Shown: positions 8,976-16,859 of the stretch, in pieces
Position numbering within the stretch: position 1 is the stretch's first letter
Layout of the letters: each line of letters opens with the position of its first letter
Assembly (NCBI GenBank): GCA_937996705.1
Contig: CALKUQ010000007.1
Span: 1-61,130 of the forward strand
Direction of reading: 5' to 3'
DNA: 61,130 nt
Source: an uncultured Chlamydiae bacterium
GTDB taxonomy: Bacteria > Chlamydiota > Chlamydiia > Chlamydiales > 2-12-FULL-49-11
Program-made: the position numbers and the translations under genes
The notes under the pieces: generated by a model
Database searches by the model: none
Told to the model about the DNA's origin: nothing
What the model saw: the letters and a program-made list of their open reading frames with translations, nothing else

Positions 8976-9082
8976 GGTGCCTTAATTTAGTTCATAAGAG
9001 AGTAATTTTATCAATTCAAGATACCCTTCCATTATAAATCCCCAAAAAAAAATCAATTTTAAATATAAACACGGAGAATAAA

Positions 9083-9292
9083 GTGTCCAATAAGTCTAAA
9101 GGTATAGTTAAATTTTTTAATAAACAAAAAGGTTTCGGATTCATCACACCTGATGCAGGTGGAAAAGATGTGTTTGTTCACATGACAAACATCATTGGAA
9201 ATCCAGAATCTCTACGTGAAGGTCAGCAAGTTGAGTACATCCTTGCTAACGGCCGTAAAGGTCCAGAAGCAACTGACGTAAGCGCTCTCTAA
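9083..9292 (+). CDS. Cold-shock-domain protein (CspA family)
   Basis: 69 aa, full family length, starting with GTG 9083 behind CGGAGAA (9072-9078). RNA-binding motifs RNP1 KGFGFI (residues 16-21) and RNP2 VFVHM (30-34) are intact. It binds single-stranded RNA or DNA and melts mRNA structure. It is monocistronic, with its own promoter upstream and a clear intrinsic terminator 15 bp downstream. Confidence 0.95.
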   Translation: MSNKSKGIVKFFNKQKGFGFITPDAGGKDVFVHMTNIIGNPESLREGQQVEYILANGRKGPEATDVSAL

Positions 9293-9306
9293 GATCGACT
9301 TTGTTA

Positions 9307-9344
9307 GGGAGAAAGATTTTTACACTCTTTCTCCCTTTTCTTTT
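9307..9344 (+). terminator. Rho-independent terminator after the cold-shock gene
   Basis: A perfect 10-bp stem (gggagaaaga 9307-9316 with tctttctccc 9326-9335) encloses a 9-nt loop and is followed by ttttctttt. Confidence 0.9.
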
Positions 9345-9366
9345 AAATTTATATTTTATTGGTTGA

Positions 9367-10539
9367 ATGAAAACGGGTATAATCCTCAAGAAGGACAAAG
9401 AAAAAGTTCTCCATCAAAAGCATCACTGGATTTTTTCTGGAGCCATTCAATCTTTCCCCTCTTCATTTGTTAATGGTGAAGTCTATCCTGTTTATAGTTT
9501 TGCAAATGAACTTTTAGGTTATGGCTATTTTAATCAAAAAAATTCCTTGTGCGGCAGAATGCTCAGCTTTGGACCTACAGACCCTTATGAAACTTTACTC
9601 TTAAATCTAAAACATGCGATCGCTCTTCGAAAAAAACTCTTTGCTCCGACCGAAACTGCTTATAGACTTATCAATGGTGAAGGCGATTTAATTCCTGGTC
9701 TCATCGTAGACAGATACGGAGACTATCTTGTTATTCAAATTTCAACCCTAGGAATGGAGAAATTAAAACCTCAAATCCTCCTTCACCTCACTCAACTTCT
9801 CCCTATTAAAGGGATTTATGAAAAATCACTACTTCCCACCAGAAAAGAGGAGGGTCTAGAACCTTTTGAAGGGAATCTATTTGGAGAAATTTCTGATCTT
9901 GTTGAAATTAACGAGTACAACTCCAAATATAATATCTCTTATTTAAAGGGGCAAAAGACAGGCTTTTTCCTTGATCAGAGAGAAATGAGAGCGCTTATTG
10001 GCTCCTATTCAAAAAACAGAAAGATCTTAAATTGTTTTTGCTACACAGGGGGATTTTCTATCGCAGCCCTTTCTCATGGAGCCTCTGAAGTCCACTCTAT
10101 TGACATTTCAAAAGAGGCGATCGCCCTTGCTAAAAACAATCTTCTCCTCAACGGATTCGATCCAGAAAAAAACAAACTTTTTGCAGAAGACGTCCTTAAA
10201 TTTCTAAGAGAGTCCCCTTCGCTTCCCTACGACATTGTTATCCTCGACCCCCCCGCTTTTGCAAAAAAGAAACAGGATGTCATCTCAGCGTGTAAGGGAT
10301 ATAAAGAGATCAACAGACAAGCGATTCAAAAAATGCCCTCGGGCTCTCTCCTCCTTACTTGTAGTTGCTCTTACCATGTTGATGAAGAGCTCTTTCAAAA
10401 AGTGGTCTTTCAAGCAGCAAGTGATGCAAAAAGAGGGGTCAAACTTATCAGCAGACACAGACTCAGCGCAGACCACCCCATAAATCTCTACCACAGAGAA
10501 GGAGACTACTTAAAAAGCCTCCTTCTTTACATTGATTAA
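9367..10539 (+). CDS. Class I SAM-dependent rRNA methyltransferase, RlmI family
   Basis: 390 aa. An N-terminal PUA-like region (about residues 1-75, with HHWIFSGAI) is followed by a Rossmann methyltransferase: CYTGGFSIAALSHGA for SAM binding, then VILDPPAFAKKK and TCSCSYHV, which supplies the candidate catalytic Cys. E. coli RlmI makes m5C1962 in 23S rRNA; this protein belongs to the same COG-type family, but the modified base is not proven. It starts 74 bp after the cold-shock stop, beyond that terminator. Confidence 0.87.
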   Translation: MKTGIILKKDKEKVLHQKHHWIFSGAIQSFPSSFVNGEVYPVYSFANELLGYGYFNQKNSLCGRMLSFGPTDPYETLLLNLKHAIALRKKLFAPTETAYRLINGEGDLIPGLIVDRYGDYLVIQISTLGMEKLKPQILLHLTQLLPIKGIYEKSLLPTRKEEGLEPFEGNLFGEISDLVEINEYNSKYNISYLKGQKTGFFLDQREMRALIGSYSKNRKILNCFCYTGGFSIAALSHGASEVHSIDISKEAIALAKNNLLLNGFDPEKNKLFAEDVLKFLRESPSLPYDIVILDPPAFAKKKQDVISACKGYKEINRQAIQKMPSGSLLLTCSCSYHVDEELFQKVVFQAASDAKRGVKLISRHRLSADHPINLYHREGDYLKSLLLYID

Positions 10540-10545
10540 CTAATA

Positions 10546-10797
10546 TTACACTTCATCCTGAAATCTAGAATGAAAATGCTCTACAACGAATCTTGAAGCT
10601 CCTGCTTCTTCTTTCCTGTCAGCACGATAATCAAAAGTGCAGCCGTGTTCACCCTTATGCAAAGAGCAAATAGTAGCTTGACATCTACAAATCATAGCAG
10701 CTGTAAGCTCTTTTTTTCTACATCCTAAAACCGTGCACTTTGAATGCATTGGTAATGTCCTAAGATCTACTGATGGTCTATCTATTGCTGGAATCAT
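10546..10797 (-). CDS. AN1-type zinc-finger protein (eukaryote-like)
   Basis: 83 aa. Residues 21-60 line up with the eukaryotic AN1 finger (ZFAND/AWP1 type): zinc ligands C21, C26, C37, C39, C44, H47, H51, C53, the segment CRKKELTAAMICRCQ, and the terminal HGCTFDYRAD, very like the HxCxFDY end of AN1 domains. Spacing differs slightly from the classic pattern (C-x4-C at the start; H-x3-H instead of H-x5-H). No A20 domain is attached. In eukaryotes AN1 fingers work with ubiquitin and stress pathways; here a host-directed role is inference. It is convergent with the RlmI-like gene, 6 bp apart. Confidence 0.75.
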   Translation of the reverse strand: MIPAIDRPSVDLRTLPMHSKCTVLGCRKKELTAAMICRCQATICSLHKGEHGCTFDYRADRKEEAGASRFVVEHFHSRFQDEV

Positions 10798-10940
10798 AAT
10801 ATGCGTCTCCTTTTTTTTATCGCGCGATAATTATTCAATAAAAATATAATTAAAATCCAGGGATTTTTAAAGCAAAAGGTTCCTTCTTTATATTGCCTCA
10901 GTATGATACAATCTTCGCAAATCGTATACAGGAGTATGTA

Positions 10941-12221
10941 ATGTCATTTAAAAATTTTGGTTTATTAGAGGAATTGATTCGAGCTATCGAGGATCAAGGC
11001 TATACAACTCCTACTCAAATTCAAAAAGAGGCTATTCCCTTAATTCTTGAAGGGGCAGATTTACTTGCAGGTTCACAGACTGGAAGCGGAAAAACAGCAA
11101 GCTTCACCCTACCCCTACTTCAAAATTTAATTAAACGGGGAGTAAAACCCGGGAGACCCTCTGTAAGAGCACTTATTTTAACTCCCACAAGAGAACTTGC
11201 GGCCCAAGTAGAAGAGAGCGTACGTACCTATGGAAAACATTTACCACTCAAGTCTCTAGCGGTGTTTGGCGGAGTGAGCATCAACCCTCAAATTGCAAAA
11301 CTGCGCAATGGCGTTGATATTGTAGTCGCAACCCCAGGGAGACTTCTTGATCTTGTAGAACAAAAAGCAATCAATCTCGCACATGTAGAAATATTAGTCC
11401 TTGACGAGGCTGATCGAATGCTTGACATGGGATTTATCCCTGACATTCGAAGAATCCTAAAACTTTTACCTCCAAAACGGCAAAATCTACTCTTTTCCGC
11501 TACATTTCCGACAGATATTAAAAAACTCGCTGACGGCTTTTTAACCTCCCCTAAAACAATCCAAGCAACAAAAAGCAATGAAGCGGCACCAAGTGTCTCT
11601 CATATTATCCATCCCGTTGACAGCAAAAACAAAAGCAAGCTTCTATCACACTTAATTGCGACGGAAAAATGGAAACAAGTTCTTGTCTTTACTAGAACTA
11701 AGCACGGCGCAAACCGTCTTACCGAAGAACTTTTCAAAAATAGCCGCATTCAAGCAGCTGCAATCCATGGAAATAAAAGCCAAGGAGCCCGAACTAAAGC
11801 GCTAAAAGATTTCAAAGAGGGCTCGATTCAAGTTCTTGTAGCAACAGATATTGCTGCTAGAGGCCTAGATATCGACCAACTCCCGTATGTAGTAAATTTT
11901 GATCTTCCCCATGTTGCAGCAGATTACATTCACCGAATCGGCCGAACAGGGAGGGCAGGCCATACAGGCAATGCGGTCTCTCTGGTCTGCATCGACGAAC
12001 TCGCCCTGTTAAAAGATATTGAAAAACTTCTTAAAGAGCCGATTAAAAAAGTCTCCATCTCAGGCTTTGAACCCGATCCAAAAATTCCTGCCAAACCGAT
12101 CGTTATGGGAAGACAACAAAATAATAGAAGACCCCCTTCAAGACCTGGCAACCAAAAACCAGGAGCACCCTCTCGTTCTGGAACCTCTTCTAGAGAAAAG
12201 AAAAACAGGTTTTCGAGATAA
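10941..12221 (+). CDS. rhlE: DEAD-box ATP-dependent RNA helicase, RhlE type
   Basis: 426 aa from ATG 10941, chosen because GGAG (10931-10934) sits 6 nt upstream and the protein then begins MSFKNFGL, the usual RhlE start. The open frame extends 16 codons further up. Helicase motifs in order: Q motif PTQIQ, Walker A SQTGSGKT, PTRELA, TPGRLL, DEAD, SAT, TDIAARGLDI, HRIGRTGR. The Arg/Pro-rich tail (about the last 40 residues) would bind RNA. Roles in this family are ribosome assembly and mRNA decay. Confidence 0.95.
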   Translation: MSFKNFGLLEELIRAIEDQGYTTPTQIQKEAIPLILEGADLLAGSQTGSGKTASFTLPLLQNLIKRGVKPGRPSVRALILTPTRELAAQVEESVRTYGKHLPLKSLAVFGGVSINPQIAKLRNGVDIVVATPGRLLDLVEQKAINLAHVEILVLDEADRMLDMGFIPDIRRILKLLPPKRQNLLFSATFPTDIKKLADGFLTSPKTIQATKSNEAAPSVSHIIHPVDSKNKSKLLSHLIATEKWKQVLVFTRTKHGANRLTEELFKNSRIQAAAIHGNKSQGARTKALKDFKEGSIQVLVATDIAARGLDIDQLPYVVNFDLPHVAADYIHRIGRTGRAGHTGNAVSLVCIDELALLKDIEKLLKEPIKKVSISGFEPDPKIPAKPIVMGRQQNNRRPPSRPGNQKPGAPSRSGTSSREKKNRFSR

Positions 12222-12230
12222 CCATCGAGA

Positions 12231-12869
12231 TTAATTGCTATCTAGTGAATTGCCGAAAACAAGAAAAAGGGCAATGCTCCACATGATACACCCGATACTA
12301 AAATCCAAAATCTTCCACGATTTTGGATTTTCAAAAAATCGAGCAAGCCCCCTTGCCCCGTAGCAAAGGCCAAAAAACCAAATCAATGATGCTGAAACCG
12401 CCCCCAAAATAAAATAGGGCCTCTCCTGAACTTCAAACTGAGCCCCAATACTCCCAATCAAGACAATCGTGTCCAAGTAGACATGCGGATTTAAAAAGCT
12501 CACCGCAAGCAAAATCAAAATCGTCTCTTTTAAAGAGGGCTTTAAAGGCCCTTTACTCACCTCTAACCGCCCACCTTCCTTAGAAACCGCCGCTCTAAAT
12601 GCCCTAAACCCATACCAAGTAAGAAAAATTACACCACCCCATTTAGCCAGCGACAAAAGGATCTTACTACTCGTTATCACCGCTCCAAAACCGGCCACCC
12701 CCAAAATAATCAAAAGAGAATCACTAATAAAACAAAATAGCGCTGTCATAAACACCTGATGCCGCATCAATCCCTGCTTCAGCACAAATGCATTTTGCGC
12801 TCCGATCGCAACAATCAAACTACCACTTGTGAAAAACCCCTCAACAATCGGACTTATATACTCAAGCAT
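12231..12869 (-). CDS. LysE/ArgO-family amino-acid exporter
   Basis: 212 aa from ATG 12869, preferred over the longer frame from 12896 because AAGGAT precedes it at normal spacing. Motifs typical of LysE: GFFTSGSLIVAIGAQNAFVLKQG at the N-terminus (residues 9-31) and SFLNPHVYLDT in the middle. Six hydrophobic helices. The family exports basic amino acids across the inner membrane. It is convergent with rhlE, 9 bp apart. Confidence 0.88.
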   Translation of the reverse strand: MLEYISPIVEGFFTSGSLIVAIGAQNAFVLKQGLMRHQVFMTALFCFISDSLLIILGVAGFGAVITSSKILLSLAKWGGVIFLTWYGFRAFRAAVSKEGGRLEVSKGPLKPSLKETILILLAVSFLNPHVYLDTIVLIGSIGAQFEVQERPYFILGAVSASLIWFFGLCYGARGLARFFENPKSWKILDFSIGCIMWSIALFLVFGNSLDSN

Positions 12870-12996
12870 AAAAAATTCATCCTTTACTAGGATCAAGAAA
12901 TATAACTATTCCCTCAGGAGAAGGCAACTCATTTGTGAAATTTGACACCGACCTATCGAAGCAGTCGCTTTTATAAACCAGGCTTAAACTCTACTG

Positions 12997-13014
12997 ACCG
13001 AGCTATAGCTCGGT
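12997..13014. repeat. Perfect 18-bp palindrome
   Basis: accgagctatagctcggt is perfectly self-complementary (9+9). It lies between the LysE gene and the tRNA pair. No T-run follows on either strand, so it does not look like a standard terminator. An operator or a tRNA-processing/termination stem are both possible. Confidence 0.6.
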
Positions 13015-13057
13015 TTACCCCAAAAAAAACAGTGAATCACTCAATTTTGAAACCTAT

Positions 13058-13141
13058 TGGGGGAGGCCAGAGTCGAACTGGCGAAGGACGATGTCCGCGA
13101 GATTTACAGTCTCGAGCAATTGGCCACTATGCGACTCCCCC
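13058..13141 (-). tRNA. tRNA-Tyr (anticodon GTA)
   Basis: 84 nt on the minus strand with a 7-bp acceptor stem GGGGGAG/CTCCCCC, anticodon loop CTGTAAA and the long variable arm of bacterial tRNA-Tyr. Discriminator A at 13058. CCA is not encoded. It follows tRNA-Thr by 22 bp and shares its transcript. Confidence 0.95.
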
Positions 13142-13163
13142 GATGGGATAGTTAGAAAAGGTA

Positions 13164-13235
13164 TGCTGGAAAAAGGACTTGAACCCTCAACCATCCGATT
13201 ACAAGTCGGGCGCTCTACCATTGAGCTATTCCAGC
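13164..13235 (-). tRNA. tRNA-Thr (anticodon TGT)
   Basis: 72 nt on the minus strand, acceptor GCTGGAA/TTCCAGC, anticodon loop CTTGTAA, T-loop TTCAAGT. CCA is not encoded. First gene of a tRNA-Thr/tRNA-Tyr pair. In many bacteria this pair lies beside tuf, but no tuf is present here. Confidence 0.95.
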
Positions 13236-13251
13236 ATACTAGAATGCATCT

Positions 13252-13281
13252 GTTATATCAAACTTTTCGTTTTTGCTTCAA
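13252..13281 (-). promoter_or_regulatory. Promoter of the tRNA-Thr/tRNA-Tyr pair
   Basis: On the minus strand TTGAAG (13281-13276) and TATAAC (13257-13252) are 18 bp apart, placing a start roughly 10 nt before the tRNA-Thr 5' end. The -35 overlaps the stop codon of the SEC-C gene. Confidence 0.55.
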
Positions 13282-13514
13282 TCTTTTTTTTGCGAAAGTG
13301 TGCGAAAAGTATTTTCCACCCTACCTGCAAGAGAGCTAGGGGCTTGTGCGGGTAGTTCTTGAGCAAGCTCGGAAATTTTTTCAAGAAACGGTGCTGGTCC
13401 ATTTTTTACAACCTGGATATTGCGGGCAGAGAGTTTGGGGCTGCCACAACATTTTTTGAATTTTTTTCCAGACCCACATGGACAAGGATCATTTCTTCCT
13501 ACTTCTCGCTTCAT
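13278..13514 (-). CDS. Small SEC-C motif (zinc-binding) protein
   Basis: 78 aa. The N-terminus carries the SEC-C motif DPCPCGSGKKFKKCC with ligands C11, C13, C22 and C23, the same metal-binding motif as the SecA C-terminus. The rest is a short helical tail without a recognised domain. Stand-alone SEC-C proteins are common and mostly uncharacterised. It is divergent from the TtcA-like gene, with 42 bp between the starts. Confidence 0.8.
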   Translation of the reverse strand: MKREVGRNDPCPCGSGKKFKKCCGSPKLSARNIQVVKNGPAPFLEKISELAQELPAQAPSSLAGRVENTFRTLSQKKD

Positions 13515-13556
13515 AACCTTATACCCAATAATTCATTAAAGCTTTATACTACCAGC

Positions 13557-14267
13557 ATGTCTACTAAAAGTATAATCGAAAGTTCATTCCGTAAAGCCCT
13601 TTACAACTTCGACCTTGTGGGTGATGGGAAAATTGCTGTAGCTCTGAGCGGGGGAAAGGATTCTTTAACCCTCCTTTACCTCTTACATCTTGTCTCAGGG
13701 AGGGGGTTTCCAAAATTTGATTTACACGCCTTTCATGTACAAGGGACCTTTTCTTGCGGACCTGCTATCACCTCAAATTTCCTTCAAAAAATGTGTGATG
13801 ATTTAGGGGTTCCTCTCACTTTAATTGATTCTCCTCAGGCAGATCTTTCCAAGCTTGAATGTTACAGCTGTTCAAGGCAGAGGAGAACACTGTTATTTAA
13901 TCATGCAAAAGCTCTTGGGTATGAAAAAATGGCTTTCGGGCATCATCTAGATGACAGCATCCAAACCCTGTTAATGAATCTATTTCACAAGGGGGAATTT
14001 GCTGCAAATCTCCCAAAAATCACTATGCACGCCTACGGAATGACGATCATTCGACCACTCCTATTAGTAAAAGAATCTTTAATTATAGAATTTGCCAGAG
14101 AGCAAGGGTTTTTTCGCATGACTTGCCAATGCCCTGTAGGGCAAAATTCTATGCGCAAAAAAGTGAAGGAGCTTGTCTCTCAAATTGAAGATCTTTTCCC
14201 CCATGTAAGAACAAATTTATCACACGCCGGACAAAATTATGGGTCCGATAAAGCTCTAAAAAAATAG
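13557..14267 (+). CDS. TtcA-like PP-loop tRNA thiolase
   Basis: 236 aa from ATG 13557. A longer frame from 13359 would run antisense through the SEC-C gene and is rejected. PP-loop SGGKDS at residues 31-36; CYSC at 102-105 and TCQC at 189-192 as iron-sulfur/thiol Cys; GHHLDD at 128-133; C-terminal PVGQNSMRKKVKELV as in TtcA. The family makes 2-thiocytidine at position 32 of tRNAs. At 236 aa it is shorter than E. coli TtcA (about 310), so the substrate assignment is tentative. Confidence 0.78.
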   Translation: MSTKSIIESSFRKALYNFDLVGDGKIAVALSGGKDSLTLLYLLHLVSGRGFPKFDLHAFHVQGTFSCGPAITSNFLQKMCDDLGVPLTLIDSPQADLSKLECYSCSRQRRTLLFNHAKALGYEKMAFGHHLDDSIQTLLMNLFHKGEFAANLPKITMHAYGMTIIRPLLLVKESLIIEFAREQGFFRMTCQCPVGQNSMRKKVKELVSQIEDLFPHVRTNLSHAGQNYGSDKALKK

Positions 14268-14277
14268 GTATTTATAC

Positions 14278-15690
14278 ATGCAATTCTTAGCCCTTCTCTT
14301 CTATTTAAGTATTCTAGTCTTTATCGGATACAAATCTCACCTAAAGCATCAAACATCAACTGACTTTATTTTAGGTAGCCGCAAAATGAATTTCTGGATC
14401 ACAGCGCTTGCTGCCCACGCAAGCGATATGAGCAGCTGGATTTTTATGGCCTACCCTGCTGTAATTTTTTCGACGGGTCTCATTAATATTTGGGTGGCAG
14501 TCGGCCTCACCTTTTTTATGTTTTTAAATTGGCATTATGTGGCTCCAAAGTTAAGAAAAATGACAGAACACTATAACAGCCTTACACTTCCATCATTTTT
14601 TGAAAGTAGATTTCAAGACACTTCTGGCTTTCTCCGAGTGACAACCGTTTTAATATCTCTTGTCTACTACACAGTTTATATTTCGGGAGGTCTTGTTGGA
14701 CTTGGGCTCCTCATCGAAACTCTTTTTGGGCTTCCCTACACTTTAGGGGTCTCTATTGGAATCTTAATCATTATCCCTTACTTGTTTATTGGTGGTTATG
14801 TAACTTTAGCCTGGACCGATCTTTTTCAAGGAATTTTTCTTATTTCTGCGATTGTCATCGTTCCTATTTATGTCCTTCCTAAAGTGGGGGGAATTTCCGC
14901 CCTTAATTTTCAAGGGATTGTTCCAGACACCTCCCCTTTAACCCTTTTCAAAATATTCTCTTTGATGACAAGCTGGGGGCTTGGCTATTTTGGAATGCCT
15001 CATATTCTTACGAAATTCATGGGAATTAAAAATGTAGAAGAAATGCCTAAATCTAAATGGTTTGGAATATCTTGGCAGATTGTATCCTTAACAGCGGCTA
15101 CAATCGTTGGTCTAATCGGAGTCGCATTTTTTGCAAAAACAGGCCTTGTTGATGATCAACTTGTTTTCGTAAATATGGTGACTTCCCTCTTCTCCCCCTT
15201 TATTGGCGCATTTATTTTATGCGCAATTTTAGGAGCTACAATCACTTGCATGGATTCACAAATTTTGGTGCTCGCATCTAACTTAACAGAAGATCTGTAT
15301 AAAAAAATGCTCCATAAAGATGCCTCAAGCAGAAAACTTTTATCTGTTTCAAGAATCAGCGTATTAATCATAGCAGCAATTTCCTATTTCATTGCTATTA
15401 CAACCTCTAGCTCTATTTTTTCAATCGTTTCATACGCCTGGTTCGGTCTTGGCGCCTCTTTTGGACCGTTAGTCATTTTCAGCCTGTATGTTAAAAGCAC
15501 AACAAGAGCGGGTGCATGCGCAGGCATTATTTCTGGCGCTTTTATTGCAGGCTTTTGGCCCCTACTAAATAAATTTATTCCAATTGATATTCCGACACTT
15601 ATACCCGGATTTTTAATTAGCTCATTTACAATTTGGCTAGTTTCAGCTATGACAAAAAGGACAACGGAGAGGTATAATGAAGAGACCTAA
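14278..15690 (+). CDS. Sodium:solute symporter, PutP (proline) type
   Basis: 470 aa with about 13 membrane helices. SSF features include FILGSRKMNFWITALAAHAS, SDMSSWIFMAYP near the N-terminus, and GLGYFGMPHILTKFMG in the middle, as in PutP. A Na+-coupled uptake of proline or a similar amino acid is the likely role. It begins 10 bp after the TtcA-like stop, and its last 14 bp overlap surE, so the three genes likely form one operon. Confidence 0.85.
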   Translation: MQFLALLFYLSILVFIGYKSHLKHQTSTDFILGSRKMNFWITALAAHASDMSSWIFMAYPAVIFSTGLINIWVAVGLTFFMFLNWHYVAPKLRKMTEHYNSLTLPSFFESRFQDTSGFLRVTTVLISLVYYTVYISGGLVGLGLLIETLFGLPYTLGVSIGILIIIPYLFIGGYVTLAWTDLFQGIFLISAIVIVPIYVLPKVGGISALNFQGIVPDTSPLTLFKIFSLMTSWGLGYFGMPHILTKFMGIKNVEEMPKSKWFGISWQIVSLTAATIVGLIGVAFFAKTGLVDDQLVFVNMVTSLFSPFIGAFILCAILGATITCMDSQILVLASNLTEDLYKKMLHKDASSRKLLSVSRISVLIIAAISYFIAITTSSSIFSIVSYAWFGLGASFGPLVIFSLYVKSTTRAGACAGIISGAFIAGFWPLLNKFIPIDIPTLIPGFLISSFTIWLVSAMTKRTTERYNEET

Positions 15691-16576
15691 AATAGTTCTT
15701 TGTAACGACGATGGAATTGATGCCCCTGGCATCCACGCGCTCTGGGAAGCCTTAGCTCCTATCGCTGACATTACAATTGTTGCACCTGCAGAAGATCAGT
15801 CTTGTAAAGGGGTTGGAATTTCACTTCCGAAAGCCCGGATCATCGAAGCCGAAAAACATCCTTGGGAAAATGGGGTAGAAGCTTGGCGAGTCTTTGGTAC
15901 TCCTGCCGATTGCATTAAATTTGCCCTTCACTACGTATTAAAACAAGAGCCTGACTTCATTATCTCCGGAATTAATAACGGAAGCAATGCAGGGAGAAAT
16001 ATCATGTATAGCGGCACAGTAGGTGCTGCGATTCAAGCTACATTCTGTAAAATTCCAGCGATCGCCTTCTCCTGCATGTATGAAGAGGGGCCTGAAAAAT
16101 TTAAAAAGGTAGAGCCCTATATTTCAGAAGTGGTGAAACACTTCATGCTCCATCCAATTCCTAAAGGGACCCTCATGAATGTTAATTTCCCTTCCACAGA
16201 AACCGATGGAATTGTAGGGTTTAAAATGGCAAAACAAGGGAGAAGCTATTGGGATGTCCGTATTGGAAGTGATACAAGTTTAAAAGGAACTCGTAAGTAC
16301 CCAATGATTGACGGCTGGGACTATCATGATGAAGGGGAAGAAAGTGATATTAAATTATTGACTGAAGGGTTTATTACATGCGTTCCAATTCATGTGGAAG
16401 ATCTTACCGATCACACCCATCACAGAGTCCACAAACCGATTTTCGAATCCCTAAATGAAAAATTTCCTTTTATGACCCGTCCGAGCGCAAGTGATATAAA
16501 TCAAGCTTGTGCAGACTTTCGCGACTTATCTGCTCCACTAGCTCCTGGCACCCCTCCAATTGATATACCCTCATAA
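15677..16576 (+). CDS. surE: 5'/3'-nucleotidase SurE
   Basis: 299 aa. Metal ligands of the SurE fold are visible: D11, D12 in CNDDGIDAPG, S42 in EDQSCKG and N100 in SGINNGSNAGRN. It hydrolyses nucleoside 5'/3'-monophosphates. About 30 residues longer than many homologues because of a Pro-rich C-terminal tail (APLAPGTPPIDIP). The ATG at 15677 lies inside the end of the PutP-like gene. Its 3' end runs antisense over the end of the lipoprotein gene for 107 bp. Confidence 0.93.
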   Translation: MKRPKIVLCNDDGIDAPGIHALWEALAPIADITIVAPAEDQSCKGVGISLPKARIIEAEKHPWENGVEAWRVFGTPADCIKFALHYVLKQEPDFIISGINNGSNAGRNIMYSGTVGAAIQATFCKIPAIAFSCMYEEGPEKFKKVEPYISEVVKHFMLHPIPKGTLMNVNFPSTETDGIVGFKMAKQGRSYWDVRIGSDTSLKGTRKYPMIDGWDYHDEGEESDIKLLTEGFITCVPIHVEDLTDHTHHRVHKPIFESLNEKFPFMTRPSASDINQACADFRDLSAPLAPGTPPIDIPS

Positions 16577-16859
16577 ACTCAGCCTTTAGGGCGTCACTTG
16601 CTGTAGTACTCCGGACAAATTCTGAATCAGAATCCTCCAACCTCCCTTCATCCTTTTTTGCAGCTATCATCAAAGCCACTAACTTGGCATACTCCTTTTT
16701 CAACCTCACCCCCTCCCGCTTTAAATCGCTTGCAGAAGATACTTTCTGAAGAATTTTCGTAATTCCTCTAGCAATATCTTCTCCCTCAAGTTGATACTCC
16801 TCTCTGGAGCTGGGACTACACGCAATGCAGATAAACAAAAGGAGAATTCTCTTAATCAT
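16470..16859 (-). CDS. Small putative lipoprotein, unknown function
   Basis: 129 aa from ATG 16859, chosen over 16919 because it begins a clear signal peptide, MIKRILLLFICIACSPSS, with lipobox CIAC; Cys14 would be lipidated. The mature part is helical and charged with no recognised domain. It overlaps the stop of the upstream membrane protein by four bases (ATGA), implying translational coupling, and overlaps the end of surE on the opposite strand by 107 bp. Confidence 0.65.
   Translation of the reverse strand: MIKRILLLFICIACSPSSREEYQLEGEDIARGITKILQKVSSASDLKREGVRLKKEYAKLVALMIAAKKDEGRLEDSDSEFVRSTTASDALKAEFMRVYQLEGCQELVEQISRESLHKLDLYHLRSDGS

Noticed and set aside
12997..13014. Rho-independent terminator for the tRNA pair
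   Set aside because: No T-run follows the stem on the minus strand.
12942..13339. Two open frames over the tRNA-Tyr/tRNA-Thr region
   Set aside because: They are explained by the two tRNA genes on the opposite strand.
13359..13556. 66-codon upstream extension of the TtcA-like gene
   Set aside because: It runs antisense through the SEC-C gene; the ATG at 13557 gives a protein starting at the usual place before the PP-loop.
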